A stretch of 61,109 nucleotides of DNA from Synechococcus sp. BSA11S (GCF_014224355.1 NZ_VNWP01000016.1:1-61109), one strand, 5' to 3'; counted from the stretch's first letter, positions 45,790 to 55,068 are shown. Numbers and translations are program-made. Notes: generated by a model from the letters alone, not told the origin.

Positions 45790-46578
45790 GTGTCCCGTCC
45801 TCACCGGATCGATCCCCCTGCCGTGACCAGCTCCCCCGACCGTCCTCCTCTGGAGCTGCGCGCCATCCAGGTGCCGGGCCGCATGGCCCCCCGGCTCATG
45901 GAGGTGTCGTTGCAGCTCAGGCCTGGTGAGCGTGTGGCCCTGGTGGGCCCCAGCGGCGCGGGCAAGAGCACCCTGCTGGCCGTGGCCAATGGCCTGCTCA
46001 GTCCCGAAGCCGGCGAAGTGCTCTGGAATGGCGTGGCCCCAGCGCGCTCAAGGCGCCGGCGCAGGCGGCAGCAGGCGTTGATCGGCACCCTCTGGCAGGA
46101 CCTGCGCCTGATCGAGGAGCTGACGGTGCAGCAGAACCTGAACGCCGCGCGGCTGGCCCGCTGGGGCTGGCCGCGGGCCCTTCTCAACCTGGTGCTGCCC
46201 CTCGACACCGCCGCCAATGCAGCGGTTCTCGAGAGGGTCGATCTCAGCGCCCTCCTGCTGGGGCAGCCCGTGACCGCCCTCTCGGGCGGCCAGCGCCAGC
46301 GCCTGGCCCTGGCCAGGCTGCTGCGGCAGGATCCTCTGCTGTTGCTGGCCGACGAACCCCTGGCCCACCTTGATCCACGGCTGGCGCGGGAGCTGCTGGG
46401 CTTGTTGCTGGAGCAGGCCCGGGGACGGAGGGCCCTGTTGCTCAGCCTCCACCGCCCCGATCTGCTCGATGGCTTCGATCGGGTGGTGGCCCTGCGCCAG
46501 GGCCGGGTGGTGCTGGATGCTTCCCCGTCGGAGCTGACCGGCTCCCAGCTGGCGGCGCTCTACCGGTCCGAGGCATGA
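45790..46578 (+). CDS. ABC transporter ATP-binding protein, PhnC-like
   Basis: The 262-residue ATPase has Walker A GPSGAGKST (about 54-62), Q-loop LWQDLRLIEELT, signature LSGGQRQRLALARLL and Walker B LLLLADEPLAHLD with the catalytic Glu. A basic stretch (ARSRRRRRRQ) precedes the Q-loop. The start is GTG 45790; residues 1-20 may be extra, with an alternative start inside. It overlaps the permease by 4 bases (ATGA), so ATPase and permease are coupled. Confidence 0.88.
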   Translation: MSRPHRIDPPAVTSSPDRPPLELRAIQVPGRMAPRLMEVSLQLRPGERVALVGPSGAGKSTLLAVANGLLSPEAGEVLWNGVAPARSRRRRRRQQALIGTLWQDLRLIEELTVQQNLNAARLARWGWPRALLNLVLPLDTAANAAVLERVDLSALLLGQPVTALSGGQRQRLALARLLRQDPLLLLADEPLAHLDPRLARELLGLLLEQARGRRALLLSLHRPDLLDGFDRVVALRQGRVVLDASPSELTGSQLAALYRSEA

Positions 46579-48146
46579 CGGCCATCCCCGCCCGGTCCTG
46601 GCGGCAGCTGCGCCTGGCGCCTCCCCTGCTCCCCCTGCTGCCCGCCCTGGTCTGGCTGCCGGTGCTGCTGATGCTCCCCGCTGTCTTCCACGGCGGTGGC
46701 TGGGACCTGATCGGCCAGTTCGCCCGGGCGGCCTTCAGCCCGTCCCTGGACCCACAGGTGCTGGGTTCCGCCCTCTCCGGCCTGGGGGTCACCGTGGGCA
46801 TCGCCTTGCTCGGCTGGGCCTTGAGCCTCGCGCTGGGGCTGCTGGGCGGGGTGCTCAGCTCCCGCACGGTCTGGCGGACAGCCACCGGCAGCGCCCTGCC
46901 GGCGGCATGGATGCGCCGGCTGCTGGCGGTGCCCCGGGCGGTGCATGAGCTGCTCTGGGGTCTGCTGCTGTTGCAGCTGCTCGGTCTCCAGCCGGTGGTG
47001 GCGGTGCTGGCGATCACCATCCCCTACGCCGCCCTGGTGGCGCGGGTGGTGAGTGATCTGCTCGATGCCCTGCCCACCAAGGGTCTGGAGGCCCTGCGCC
47101 TGGCGGGAGCACCCGCAGGGCCGGCCTTGCTCACCGCCCTGGGGCCGGCCCTGCAGCCTGGAGTGCTCAGCTATGGCGGCTACCGTCTGGAATGCTCCCT
47201 GCGCAGCGCCACCCTGTTGGGGGTGTTCGGCCTCGGTGGGCTGGGCACCGATCTGCGCCTCACCCTCCAGTCGCTGCAGTTCCACGAGCTCTGGAGCGGT
47301 CTGTGGTTGCTGTTGCTGGTGATGCTGGCGCTGGAGGCCCTGCTGCGGGGCCTGCGGCGGCGTTGGGCGATGCCGGCCCGCTTCGGCCTGACGCACCGCT
47401 CGGTCGGGCGTGGTGGTCGGGAGGTGGCCCTCGGCCTGCTTCTGCTGCTGCCGGTGCTGGTGGTGGTGGCCATGGCGCTGGGGGTCAACCCTCTGCAGCT
47501 GGGACAGCTCCAGCCCCTGCCCCCCTGGTCAGCCGACTGGCCGGCGGTGGCGGCCTTGCCCTGGCCCTCGCTGATCGGCTCCACCCTGGGGCTCACCCTG
47601 CTGGCGGCCGCCCTGGCGGTGGGCAGCGCACCGCTGCTGCTGCTGATGATGGCCCCCTGGCCCTGGGGACGGGTGCTGATGCAGGCCATCTGGGCCCTGG
47701 GGCGGCTCTGGCCACCCCCCCTAACGGCCCTGCTGCTGCTGTTTGTGCTGCAACCGGGAGTGCTCACGGCTGCACTGGCCCTGGCCTTCCACAACCTGGG
47801 CATCCTCGGCCGCCTGCTTCTGGAGGCGGAGGAGTCGGCTTCGGTTCTGGCGGAGGAGGCCCTGGGGGCCGCCGGCACCGGCCCGCGGCTCGCCCTGCTC
47901 TACGGCCGCTTCAGCGTCCTGGCCCGCTCTTACCTGGCCTATGGCGCTTACCGCGCCGATGTGATCCTGCGCGAAACGGTGGTGGTGGGTCTGGTGGGGG
48001 CGGCGGGGCTGGGCAGCCTGCTGCTGGAGGCCCTCAGTTCCTTCGCGATCGATCAGTTGATCGCCCTGGTGGCGGTCTACGTGGTGCTCACCCTGGTGGG
48101 GGAAGATCTCAGCGACCGCCTCCGCCGGCGCCTGCTGGCGGCCTGA
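46575..48146 (+). CDS. Fused double permease of the PhnE family
   Basis: The 523-residue membrane protein contains two PhnE-type permease halves in one chain, each about 230 residues. The first coupling loop is TKGLEALRLAGAPAGPALLT (about 175), the second EEALGAAGTGPRLALLYGRF (about 435). A basic linker (RRRWAMPARFG) joins them. One chain therefore supplies both permease domains of the importer. Its ATG overlaps the ATPase stop. Substrate follows from the PhnD-like partner. Confidence 0.85.
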   Translation: MTAIPARSWRQLRLAPPLLPLLPALVWLPVLLMLPAVFHGGGWDLIGQFARAAFSPSLDPQVLGSALSGLGVTVGIALLGWALSLALGLLGGVLSSRTVWRTATGSALPAAWMRRLLAVPRAVHELLWGLLLLQLLGLQPVVAVLAITIPYAALVARVVSDLLDALPTKGLEALRLAGAPAGPALLTALGPALQPGVLSYGGYRLECSLRSATLLGVFGLGGLGTDLRLTLQSLQFHELWSGLWLLLLVMLALEALLRGLRRRWAMPARFGLTHRSVGRGGREVALGLLLLLPVLVVVAMALGVNPLQLGQLQPLPPWSADWPAVAALPWPSLIGSTLGLTLLAAALAVGSAPLLLLMMAPWPWGRVLMQAIWALGRLWPPPLTALLLLFVLQPGVLTAALALAFHNLGILGRLLLEAEESASVLAEEALGAAGTGPRLALLYGRFSVLARSYLAYGAYRADVILRETVVVGLVGAAGLGSLLLEALSSFAIDQLIALVAVYVVLTLVGEDLSDRLRRRLLAA

Positions 48147-48157
48147 CGCCCAAGCCC

Positions 48158-48838
48158 ATGGCCGAGACCCCGACACCACGCAAGCTGATCGTGCTGGGGG
48201 ACAGCGGTGTCTACGGCTGGGGGGATCCCGATGGCGGCGGCTGGTGCGAGCGGCTGCGGCGCCACTGGATGGGTCTGCCCGAAGGGCCCGTGCTCTACAA
48301 CCTCGGGGTTCGCGGCGATGGACTGGAGCGGCTGGCGACCCGCCTGCATGGGGAGGTGGGCTGCCGGGGTGAGCTGCGCCGTCAGGCCCCCCAGGGCATT
48401 GTGATCAGCGTCGGTCTGAACGACACGGCCCGGGTCGGTCGTCCCGATGGGCGCCACCAACTGGCGCCGGAGGCTTTCCTCTTCGGCTTGCAGCAGCTGT
48501 TGCGGGAGGCGGTGCGGCTGGCTCCGGTGCTGGTGCTGGGGCTGACGCCGGTGGATGAGGCGGCGATGCCCTTCGCCGGTTGCCTCTGGTATCAGCTGGC
48601 CACGGTGCGCCAGTACGAGTGCCTGCTTGAGGAGGCCTGCCTGGAGGCCGATGTGCCCTTCCTGCCGCTGCTGGAGCCTCTGCTGGATGATCCCCACTGG
48701 AGTCGGCTGCTGAGCGCCGATGGCCTGCATCTCAATCCCGACGGCCATGGCCGGGTGTATGAGCAGGTGCGCCAGTGGCCTGCCCTGCTGGCCTGGGCGG
48801 GTCTGGAGTCGCGCCTGGCCCGCACGCCGGCCCACTGA
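48158..48838 (+). CDS. SGNH/GDSL-type hydrolase
   Basis: The 226-residue protein has the SGNH blocks: GDSGVYGWGD (nucleophile Ser, residues 14-23), a Gly block in NLGVRGDGL, Asn in VGLNDTARVG, and the Asp-His pair in DGLHLNPDGH near the C-terminus. It has no signal peptide, so it acts in the cytoplasm. It may remove acyl or ester groups from the imported substrate, but this is inferred only from its place 11 bases after the permease gene. Confidence 0.87.
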   Translation: MAETPTPRKLIVLGDSGVYGWGDPDGGGWCERLRRHWMGLPEGPVLYNLGVRGDGLERLATRLHGEVGCRGELRRQAPQGIVISVGLNDTARVGRPDGRHQLAPEAFLFGLQQLLREAVRLAPVLVLGLTPVDEAAMPFAGCLWYQLATVRQYECLLEEACLEADVPFLPLLEPLLDDPHWSRLLSADGLHLNPDGHGRVYEQVRQWPALLAWAGLESRLARTPAH

Positions 48839-48949
48839 AACGGCCGGCCCAATCACCCATCTGGGGGAGGACTGTTCCCCGGTTGGGGTGAAGCGCGGCC
48901 AGGGCAGCTCGGCAGAGGGTGGAACCACGGACCCACCGCTGTCCCCGCC

Positions 48950-49906
48950 ATGCCAGATCCACGCCCCCAGCCTCACCAGGACCAGGACCTCCACAGCCGC
49001 AATGCCGACCTGCTTCAGCGCTTTCACAGCAGTGCTGACCACCGGCTGCGCAACCGGCTGGTGGAGTTGAACCTGCCCCTGGTGCGCCAGGTGGCTGGAC
49101 GCGTGAGCGCGAGCACCCGCCTGCCACTCGAGGATCTGGTGCAACTGGGCTGCCTTGGGCTGATCCGTGCGATCGAGGCCTTTGATCCATCGCGCCCCAC
49201 TGCTCTGAGCAGCTTCGCGGTGCCCTACGTCCGCGGGGCGATGCAGCACCACCTGCGCGATCACGAGCAGCCTCTGCGCTGCTCCCGCCAGCTGCGCGAG
49301 CTGCACCGGCGTGGCCAGGCCCTGGAGCAGCAGCGTCAGCATCGCCAGCTGCCTGCGCTGGGGGAGGAGGAGCTTGCGACGGCCCTGGGCTGCTCGCCGC
49401 AGCGCTGGCGTGAGGCGGTGGAGCTGCACCAGGCTCTGCGGCTGCGCAGCCTCGACGCTCCCACTGCCGATGGGGATGAGCGGGGCGGCACGCTGCTGGA
49501 TCGGCTCCCGGCCCGCGAGCGGCCGGATCCCTGCCGCGCCGACCACGAGGGGGACTCCCTCTGCTGTGAAGCCGAGACGCAGCGCTGGATGAGTCACCGT
49601 CTGGGTCGTCTCGATCCCTCCCTGCGTCAGCTGTTGCTGGAGCGGGTGCTCCACGGATCCTCCTGGAGGCGCCTGGGGGAGGCTCAGGGCCTGCCGGCCC
49701 GGGCCACCCAGCGGCGCTTCGAGGCCCTTGTGCTGCTGTTGCGCGAGGAAATCCTGGAGCTGGTGCAGGTCCGCCAGGCGCCGCCGGTCTGGCCGGCGCG
49801 TGCGGGAGCCGCCGCGGCTGCACTCAGAGCCCCAGCAACGGGGCCAGCCCCAGTGCCAGCAGGGCGGCGATCAGGGTCTGCAGGCCGTTCACCAGTTCAT
49901 TGCTGA
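48950..49906 (+). CDS. RNA polymerase sigma factor, alternative (group 3-like)
   Basis: The 318-residue protein has sigma region 2 (LVRQVAGRVSASTRLPLEDL, then LGLIRAIEAFDPSRPTALSS), a region 3 helix-rich part, and a weakly conserved region 4 (LDPSLRQLLLERVLHGSSWR, then ARATQRRFEALVLLL). The domain order fits alternative sigma factors such as SigF rather than the group 1/2 factors. Residues 275-318 are low complexity and run antisense to the DUF92 gene for 83 bases. The upstream 110 bases have no clear promoter. Confidence 0.8.
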   Translation: MPDPRPQPHQDQDLHSRNADLLQRFHSSADHRLRNRLVELNLPLVRQVAGRVSASTRLPLEDLVQLGCLGLIRAIEAFDPSRPTALSSFAVPYVRGAMQHHLRDHEQPLRCSRQLRELHRRGQALEQQRQHRQLPALGEEELATALGCSPQRWREAVELHQALRLRSLDAPTADGDERGGTLLDRLPARERPDPCRADHEGDSLCCEAETQRWMSHRLGRLDPSLRQLLLERVLHGSSWRRLGEAQGLPARATQRRFEALVLLLREEILELVQVRQAPPVWPARAGAAAAALRAPATGPAPVPAGRRSGSAGRSPVHC

Positions 49907-50582
49907 GCCAGGCCAGGCGCCCCTGCAGGCTGGCGCCGATCAGACTCTCGATCAACGTGGCCACCAGCCCCACCGCCGTCACCAGCAGGGCCGCGGCGCT
50001 GCCCGGCAGCAGTCCGAGGAAGAGCAGCACCAGAGCCATCAGGGCGCTGCCGCCGAGGCTGGCCAGGGACCCCTCCAGGCTGATGGCCCCTTCACTGCCC
50101 GGGGGGACAGGCCGCAGGGTGGTGATCAGCACGGTGGTGCGCCCCCAGCGCTTGCCGATCTCGCTGCCACAGGTGTCGGCCAGCTTGGCGGCGAAGCTGG
50201 CGGCAAACCCGATCAGCAACCAGGGAATCGGCGCTCCGGGCAAGGTGGTGAGTAGGGCCAGAACGGCACCTGTGGCCGCCGACCCCCAGACGTTCTCGGG
50301 GCCGCGCCGGCCGCCACGGGCCTCCGCCAGCCCCTGCTCCTGCTTGCGCCTGATCCCGAGCCGGGTCACGGCCGAGCCCAGGGCCAGGTAGAGCACCACC
50401 GCCAGCCAGCCGCGCCAGCCGAGGCAGCCCCAGAGCAGCGTTCCGAGAATGCCGGCATGTACCCAGCCCGCCTTGGTGAGCAGTGGCAGCCGCTGGGCGG
50501 CGGTGATCAGCCCGGCGTTGATGGCGAAAGCCAGCGGCCACGCAGCCGCAGGTGCCGGGGCGGGAGTCCAGGGGGGCAGCAC
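49824..50582 (-). CDS. DUF92-family membrane protein (TIGR00297, VTE6-like)
   Basis: The membrane protein has six or seven helices with WVHAGILGTLLW, VWGSAATGAVLALL and AASFAAKLADTCGSEIGKRWGR, the core of the family. The plant relative VTE6 phosphorylates phytyl-phosphate to make phytyl diphosphate for tocopherol and chlorophyll. A similar phytol-salvage role is likely here. I use GTG 50582; TTG 50672 would add 30 low-complexity residues. It overlaps the sigma factor tail by 83 bases. Confidence 0.8.
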   Translation of the reverse strand: MLPPWTPAPAPAAAWPLAFAINAGLITAAQRLPLLTKAGWVHAGILGTLLWGCLGWRGWLAVVLYLALGSAVTRLGIRRKQEQGLAEARGGRRGPENVWGSAATGAVLALLTTLPGAPIPWLLIGFAASFAAKLADTCGSEIGKRWGRTTVLITTLRPVPPGSEGAISLEGSLASLGGSALMALVLLFLGLLPGSAAALLVTAVGLVATLIESLIGASLQGRLAWLSNELVNGLQTLIAALLALGLAPLLGL

Positions 50583-50678
50583 AGCGGGGGTCCGTCGGCC
50601 ACCAGTTTCCCCGCCCGGCTGTGCAGTGCTGGTGCCGTTGGCGTCGGTGCAGCCCTCTGTTGCACTCCCCAACGGGCC

Positions 50679-50708
50679 TGTCGAGGCGGTCCCGTTGCGG
50701 CGGATAAT
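50679..50708 (+). promoter_or_regulatory. Candidate promoter of the 118-residue gene
   Basis: TGTCGA (50679-50684) and GATAAT (50703-50708) are separated by 18 bases. GATAAT is close to the -10 consensus. Transcription would begin near 50715, about 23 bases before the ATG at 50738. Confidence 0.4.
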
Positions 50709-50737
50709 CAGCTCTTACGTCCTGGCTGGCCGGCGTC

Positions 50738-51094
50738 ATGATCTTCAAGCCCAAGGGGGTCTTCCTCAACCTCGACAAGGACGCTGCCGACAAGCCTGTG
50801 ACGGTTGCTCCCGTGGCTCAGGTCGCTCCCAAGGCTGCGAAGGCTGAAGCGCCCAAGGCCATGGCTGCCCCGGTGGCCCCTGAAGCCGCCTCCGCTTCCG
50901 CCCAGATACTCACCACCGCCGAGGCGATCGCGGCCGAGCTGCGGCGGGATCAGGAGAACCGCCCTGCCCCCAGCGTCGTCACCTTCTCCCCGGAGCGCTT
51001 GATCCCCTCCGGGGCGCTGCCCCGTGCCCGCCGCCGCGCGGGCGCCAACCTGGCGATGTTCAAGGAGATGGCCAGCGGCATGCGCGGCCGCTGA
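50738..51094 (+). CDS. Hypothetical protein with alanine/lysine-rich linker (118 aa)
   Basis: No characterised family is recognised. Residues 1-22 (MIFKPKGVFLNLDKDAADKP) are followed by a linker of APKAAKAEAPKAMAAP type, then a helix (TTAEAIAAELRRDQENRPAP) and a basic C-terminal region (GALPRARRRAGANLAMFKEM). The charged end could bind nucleic acid or membranes. It has its own candidate promoter and converges with rsmE after 16 bases. The codon use is like its neighbours. Confidence 0.75.
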   Translation: MIFKPKGVFLNLDKDAADKPVTVAPVAQVAPKAAKAEAPKAMAAPVAPEAASASAQILTTAEAIAAELRRDQENRPAPSVVTFSPERLIPSGALPRARRRAGANLAMFKEMASGMRGR

Positions 51095-51110
51095 AGCGGC
51101 TGGCCTCCAC

Positions 51111-51866
51111 TCACGCGTCGCCCGCCGTCCGCCATTGCGCCAGCGAGGCCAACCCCGCCACGGCCGCCGTGGAGGTGCGCAGGATGTGGGGCCCCAGGCT
51201 CACCCTGCGCCAGCCAGCCTTTTGAGCGGCCCTGGCTTCTGCAGGGCTCCAGCCGCCCTCCGCTCCGATCGCCAGCACCACCCCGGGGGGCGGCTCGGCT
51301 GAGGCGCCGGAACGTGGCCGGGGCAGAACGGCGCTCAGCAGCGGCAGCTCTCCCTCCCGGGTGCAGGCCAGCAGTTGCAAGTCCTGCCGCGATCTGGCCA
51401 GGTAGGTGATCGCTTCGAGCGGTTCCAGCAGCTGCGGCAGCCAGAGGCGTTCGCACTGCTCGCAGGCTTCACGCAGGATCGCCTGCCAGCGGGCCGCCTT
51501 CCAGCTGCCCCGGAGGGCGGCGTGCTCAGCCGCCAGGGGCTGGAGCCGGTCCACCCCCAGCTCGCAGGCCATGCGCACCACCACGTCAAAGTCGAGCCTG
51601 GGCACCGCCACCGCCAGCTCTAGCCAGGGGCTGGCTGCCGCCTGGCGCTGCAGGGGGCGATCGAGCGGCTGGTCCAGGCGGGCCTGGGGGCCATCGAGCA
51701 GCACCACACTCCAGAGCTGGCCCTGCCCGTCGATCACGGCGAAGCGGTCTCCGGGCCCGTAGCGCAGTACGCGGCTGAGATACCGGCTCTCCTCGGTGGT
51801 CAGGGCCAGGGTGGTGCCGGTCGCCAGCCGCTCGGGCGAAATCAGCAGCCGGCGCAGTTCCCGCAC
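51111..51866 (-). CDS. rsmE: 16S rRNA (uracil1498-N3)-methyltransferase RsmE
   Basis: The 251-residue SPOUT methyltransferase has the N-terminal PUA-like part (RRLLISPERLATG) and the SAM knot with IGAEGGWSPAEARAAQKAGW and VSLGPHILRTSTAA. These motifs are specific to RsmE, which methylates U1498 of 16S rRNA. The start is GTG 51866, 8 bases after the DUF3531 stop. Confidence 0.92.
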   Translation of the reverse strand: MRELRRLLISPERLATGTTLALTTEESRYLSRVLRYGPGDRFAVIDGQGQLWSVVLLDGPQARLDQPLDRPLQRQAAASPWLELAVAVPRLDFDVVVRMACELGVDRLQPLAAEHAALRGSWKAARWQAILREACEQCERLWLPQLLEPLEAITYLARSRQDLQLLACTREGELPLLSAVLPRPRSGASAEPPPGVVLAIGAEGGWSPAEARAAQKAGWRRVSLGPHILRTSTAAVAGLASLAQWRTAGDA

Positions 51867-51874
51867 CGCCGCCC

Positions 51875-52327
51875 TCAGTTGGCGCCGAGGGGGAAAAGGG
51901 CCTCGGGCACCTCCTCCACCGGCCAGTCGTCATTGACGCCACCGATCACGATCTCCTCGATCTCCACCACGTCGTTGTCGAGCTGACGCAGGGCGTTGAT
52001 GAGCACATCGAGGGCCACCCCATCGCTGGTGCCCAGGTCGACCCAGCAGCGGCACCAGGCGTCGCGGTATTCCGGTTCACCCATGCTGTGCATCAGCGCG
52101 GGGAGAGTTGCCTCGGCGGCCTCGATGTCGTAGTCCATGGCGCTGAGGTCGATCCCCTCCTCGTGCACCTGCAGGCATTCGGCGTTGAACCCGCCCAGCT
52201 TGCCCAGGAAGAACCAGCTGTCGAACACCGTGTCGATGTATCCCTTCTCCCCCTGACCGGGGGGATTGGGGAAGCGCAACCAGATCCAGCAGTTGAACGG
52301 ATCCACCTCGCGGAAGCGAATGTCCAT
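51875..52327 (-). CDS. DUF3531-family protein
   Basis: The 150-residue acidic cyanobacterial protein starts MDIRFREVDPFNCWIWLRFP, with VFDSWFFLGKLGGFNAECLQ and a C-terminal block (VVEIEEIVIGGVNDDWP). The family is conserved in cyanobacteria and plastids; its function is unknown to me. ATG 52327 is used because the seven extra residues from 52348 are unlike the family. It probably forms an operon with rsmE. Confidence 0.85.
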   Translation of the reverse strand: MDIRFREVDPFNCWIWLRFPNPPGQGEKGYIDTVFDSWFFLGKLGGFNAECLQVHEEGIDLSAMDYDIEAAEATLPALMHSMGEPEYRDAWCRCWVDLGTSDGVALDVLINALRQLDNDVVEIEEIVIGGVNDDWPVEEVPEALFPLGAN

Positions 52328-52411
52328 GGGCGTTGCTCCTTCCAGCATCGACTGGTGATCCCATCAAACACGGTGGCGGCTGCTGCAAGCTGGTGCGGTC
52401 CGTGGTCCGCC

Positions 52412-53059
52412 ATGCTGGAGCTCCGATCGATCCGCTACCACCCGGCCACCACCCCCGAGCCGGTATTGCGCGATCTCAGCCTGACACTGCCCGTGGGCGA
52501 GCCGGTGCTGGTGGCGGGCCGCAGCGGCAGCGGTAAGAGCACCCTGCTGGAGCTGATCAGTGGGCTGGCGGAACCCAGCGGCGGCACGATCCTCTGGCAG
52601 GGCCAGCCGGTGTCGGGCCGTCAGCGCCGCTGGCTGAGCGGCCTGGTGTTCCAGTTTCCCGAACGCCATTTCCTTGGCCTGAGCGTGGGCCAGGAACTCA
52701 AGCTGGGGCAGCGCCGGCTGGGAAGCGAGCGGCTGGAGGCGGTGCTGGCCCAGGTGGGTCTGCAGGGGGTGTCGCTGCAGCAGGCGCCGGAGCGGCTCAG
52801 CGGCGGCCAGCAGCGGCGCCTGGCCCTGGCGGTGCAGCTGCTGCGGAACCCGAAGGTGCTGCTGCTGGATGAGCCCACCGCAGGGCTGGACTGGTCGGTG
52901 CGCCACGAGGTGCTGCAGCTGATCGCCCAGCTCGGCTGCCAGCGGGCTCTGCTGGTGGTCACCCATGAGCCGGAGGTGTTCCAGAGCGTGGTGAGGCAGG
53001 CCTGGCGCCTGAGCGACGGGGGCCTTCAGGCCCTGCCGGCGCTCCGTACGATGCCCTGA
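52412..53059 (+). CDS. ABC transporter ATPase, CbiO/ECF type
   Basis: The 215-residue ATPase has Walker A GRSGSGKST (about 38-46), a Q-loop in FQFPERHFLGLSVGQEL that matches ECF/CbiO ATPases (FQxPExQxF), signature LSGGQQRRLALAVQLL and Walker B VLLLDEPTAGLD. ECF ATPases energise vitamin or metal uptake with a membrane T and S subunit, none of which is adjacent. ATG 52412 excludes antisense sequence in the upstream frame. Confidence 0.88.
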   Translation: MLELRSIRYHPATTPEPVLRDLSLTLPVGEPVLVAGRSGSGKSTLLELISGLAEPSGGTILWQGQPVSGRQRRWLSGLVFQFPERHFLGLSVGQELKLGQRRLGSERLEAVLAQVGLQGVSLQQAPERLSGGQQRRLALAVQLLRNPKVLLLDEPTAGLDWSVRHEVLQLIAQLGCQRALLVVTHEPEVFQSVVRQAWRLSDGGLQALPALRTMP

Positions 53060-53077
53060 GTTGGGGGAGGGCGAGCG

Positions 53078-53992
53078 ATGCCCGATCAGTTGGTGAGGGC
53101 CACGGCGGCCGAGGGGGGAATCCGCCTGGTGGCGGCGCTCACGACCGTCACCAGCCGCTACGCCCGCCGCCGCCATGGGCTCTCCTACCTCACCACAGCT
53201 CTGCTGGGGCGGGCGATGACGGCCGGACTGCTGCTGGCCAGCTCGATGAAGGTGGCCCACGGGCGGGTTAACCTGCGCATCCAGTCGGATGGCCCCCTGC
53301 GTGGGCTGATGGTGGATGCGGGCCGCGATGGCACGGTGCGCGGCTATGTGGGTCACCCCGCGCTTGAGCTCGACCTGCTCGAGGAGGCCGATGGTCAGCA
53401 CCAGTTCGACTTCCGCCAGGCCACCGGCACCGGTTACCTGCACGTGGTGCGTGACCTGGGCAAGGGGGAGCCGTTCAGCAGCACCGTGGAACTGGTGAGC
53501 GGCGGCATCGGCGACGACGTGGCCTCCTATCTGCTCCATTCCGAGCAGACACCCTCGGCGGTGTTCGTAGGCGAGCAGATCGACAGCTCCGGTGTGCGTT
53601 GCTCCGGCGGTGTGCTGGTGCAGGTGCTCCCCAAGGCGGCACGGGAGCCTGCACTGGTGGCGCTGCTGGAGGAGCGGTGCCGGGAGATCAGCGGTTTCAG
53701 CGGGCGTCTGGCTGCCTGCAAGGACGATCTCAAGCAGCTGTTGGAAGATATTTTCCCTGATCTCGATCCCCAGTTGCTGGAGGAAGCCGAGGCCCGACAG
53801 GACGTGACCTTCCACTGCCCGTGCACCCGCCGCCGCAGTGTCAACGCCCTGCGGCTGCTGGGTGAGCAGGAACTGGCTTCGATTCTGCGGGAGGACGGCC
53901 GCGCCGAGCTCACCTGCCACTTCTGCAACGAGGTGTACGGCGTGGAGGAAGGAGAGCTGCGGGAGCTGATCGCCGAGCTCTCTCCGGCCTAG
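53078..53992 (+). CDS. hslO: Redox-regulated chaperone Hsp33
   Basis: Hsp33 is a cytosolic holdase switched on by oxidants. The 304-residue protein has the N-terminal dimer domain ([20 protein letters not shown]) and the zinc centre CPC (in HCPCTRR) and CHFC near the C-terminus, the four-cysteine switch. All four are present, so redox control is intact. A good ribosome site (GGGAGGGCGAG) precedes ATG 53078. It converges on the CPP1-like gene, sharing 4 bases (CTAG). Confidence 0.94.
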   Translation: MPDQLVRATAAEGGIRLVAALTTVTSRYARRRHGLSYLTTALLGRAMTAGLLLASSMKVAHGRVNLRIQSDGPLRGLMVDAGRDGTVRGYVGHPALELDLLEEADGQHQFDFRQATGTGYLHVVRDLGKGEPFSSTVELVSGGIGDDVASYLLHSEQTPSAVFVGEQIDSSGVRCSGGVLVQVLPKAAREPALVALLEERCREISGFSGRLAACKDDLKQLLEDIFPDLDPQLLEEAEARQDVTFHCPCTRRRSVNALRLLGEQELASILREDGRAELTCHFCNEVYGVEEGELRELIAELSPA

Positions 53993-54678
53993 GCGATCAG
54001 CAGGGCACCGAGCAGCAGCAGGATCAGGGCCGGCAGGCTCTGGACCTGATTCAGGGCCAGGGGCAGCCCGAGGGGCAGAGCTGGATCGAGGCCCAGGGTG
54101 AGAGCGCCACCAAGCAGCAGCCCCACGCTGAGCAGGGCGAAGCTCCAGCCCACCGCAGCCAGGAAGCGGCCGTTGCGGCGCCTGAGGTTCACCACCGTGA
54201 CGCCGGTGGCCAGAGCCAGCAGCACTTCCGCCGAGCCCGGCGGGCTGATCAGGACCAGCAGAACGAGCAGGCCATCGGCCACCAGGGGAAACCAGAGCTC
54301 ACGGCCTTCGGCCAGGGCGAGCTGGGGCAGGGAGAGGCTGGGGGCCTGCAGCTTGTTGCCACCGCTGAGCTGGGGCAGGGAGGGGAGCTGGGGCAGGGAA
54401 GGCCGGGAGGGAACCCTGGCAGGCGCAGGCTTGATCTCCTCGCGCTTGGAGGCGGTGACTGCGGCGCTGCTCACCTTGCCCTGCTGGCGTTCCCGCAGCC
54501 GCTCCATGAGCACCGCGTCGTAGGCGGCTTCGACCCTGGCGCGAGCCTGGGGATCATCGGCGACGGCATCGAGCTGACGCTGGCGGGCCGTCTGCACCTC
54601 ATCGAAGCTGGCGTCGGGGGTGACGCCGAGCCGTTCGTAGGGACTGCCGCCTGGGGCGGGTTCAGAACCGTTGGTCAT
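53989..54678 (-). CDS. CPP1-like (DUF3353) membrane protein
   Basis: The 229-residue protein has an N-terminal J-like segment ([20 protein letters not shown]), a proline/serine repeat ([13 protein letters not shown]), and four C-terminal membrane helices (from about 130). The layout matches the CPP1-like family; plant CPP1 stabilises protochlorophyllide oxidoreductase as a holdase at chloroplast membranes. A similar role in chlorophyll synthesis is possible. The J segment lacks the HPD motif. Confidence 0.83.
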   Translation of the reverse strand: MTNGSEPAPGGSPYERLGVTPDASFDEVQTARQRQLDAVADDPQARARVEAAYDAVLMERLRERQQGKVSSAAVTASKREEIKPAPARVPSRPSLPQLPSLPQLSGGNKLQAPSLSLPQLALAEGRELWFPLVADGLLVLLVLISPPGSAEVLLALATGVTVVNLRRRNGRFLAAVGWSFALLSVGLLLGGALTLGLDPALPLGLPLALNQVQSLPALILLLLGALLIA

Positions 54679-54783
54679 GGCCTCCGGTGCGTGGGGCTGG
54701 ATCGTGGCTCGAGCGTATCGAGGCGCGGGGCGTGTGGCTGTGCGCCGGGGCTGATTGAGACCTGCCCATCCCGTGGGGCGGGC

Positions 54784-55008
54784 TCAGAACAGGGGATCGC
54801 TGCAGTGGTAGCCAGCGTCCTGCTGCAACTCGAGGCGCCGTGCCTCCGCTTCATCGATCGCCAGCCAGTGGCGGCTCTTGAGCAGGGGCATCTGGGGAGG
54901 GAGATGGCTGCCTTCACGAATTTCAACGGTTTCCTGGCTGGGCAGGAAACGGACGTAGTCGGAACCTCCATCCCGGCGTGGGCGAACCAGCCAGATCGGC
55001 TGAGGCAT
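54784..55008 (-). CDS. Small hypothetical protein (74 aa)
   Basis: No function is assigned. ATG 55008 gives MPQPIWLVRPRRDGGSDYVR and ends CSDPLF; it looks like a compact soluble domain with LLKSRHWLAIDEAEARRLEL. The sequence AAAGGTCAAGG before the ATG is a usable ribosome site, which supports this start over the TTG at 55035. It lies downstream of prfC on the same strand. Confidence 0.65.
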   Translation of the reverse strand: MPQPIWLVRPRRDGGSDYVRFLPSQETVEIREGSHLPPQMPLLKSRHWLAIDEAEARRLELQQDAGYHCSDPLF

Positions 55009-55068
55009 AGCCGTTACCTTGACCTTTCGTTGCAATTCATTCTGGCGAGGTCGGCGCCGGGCCGTGGC

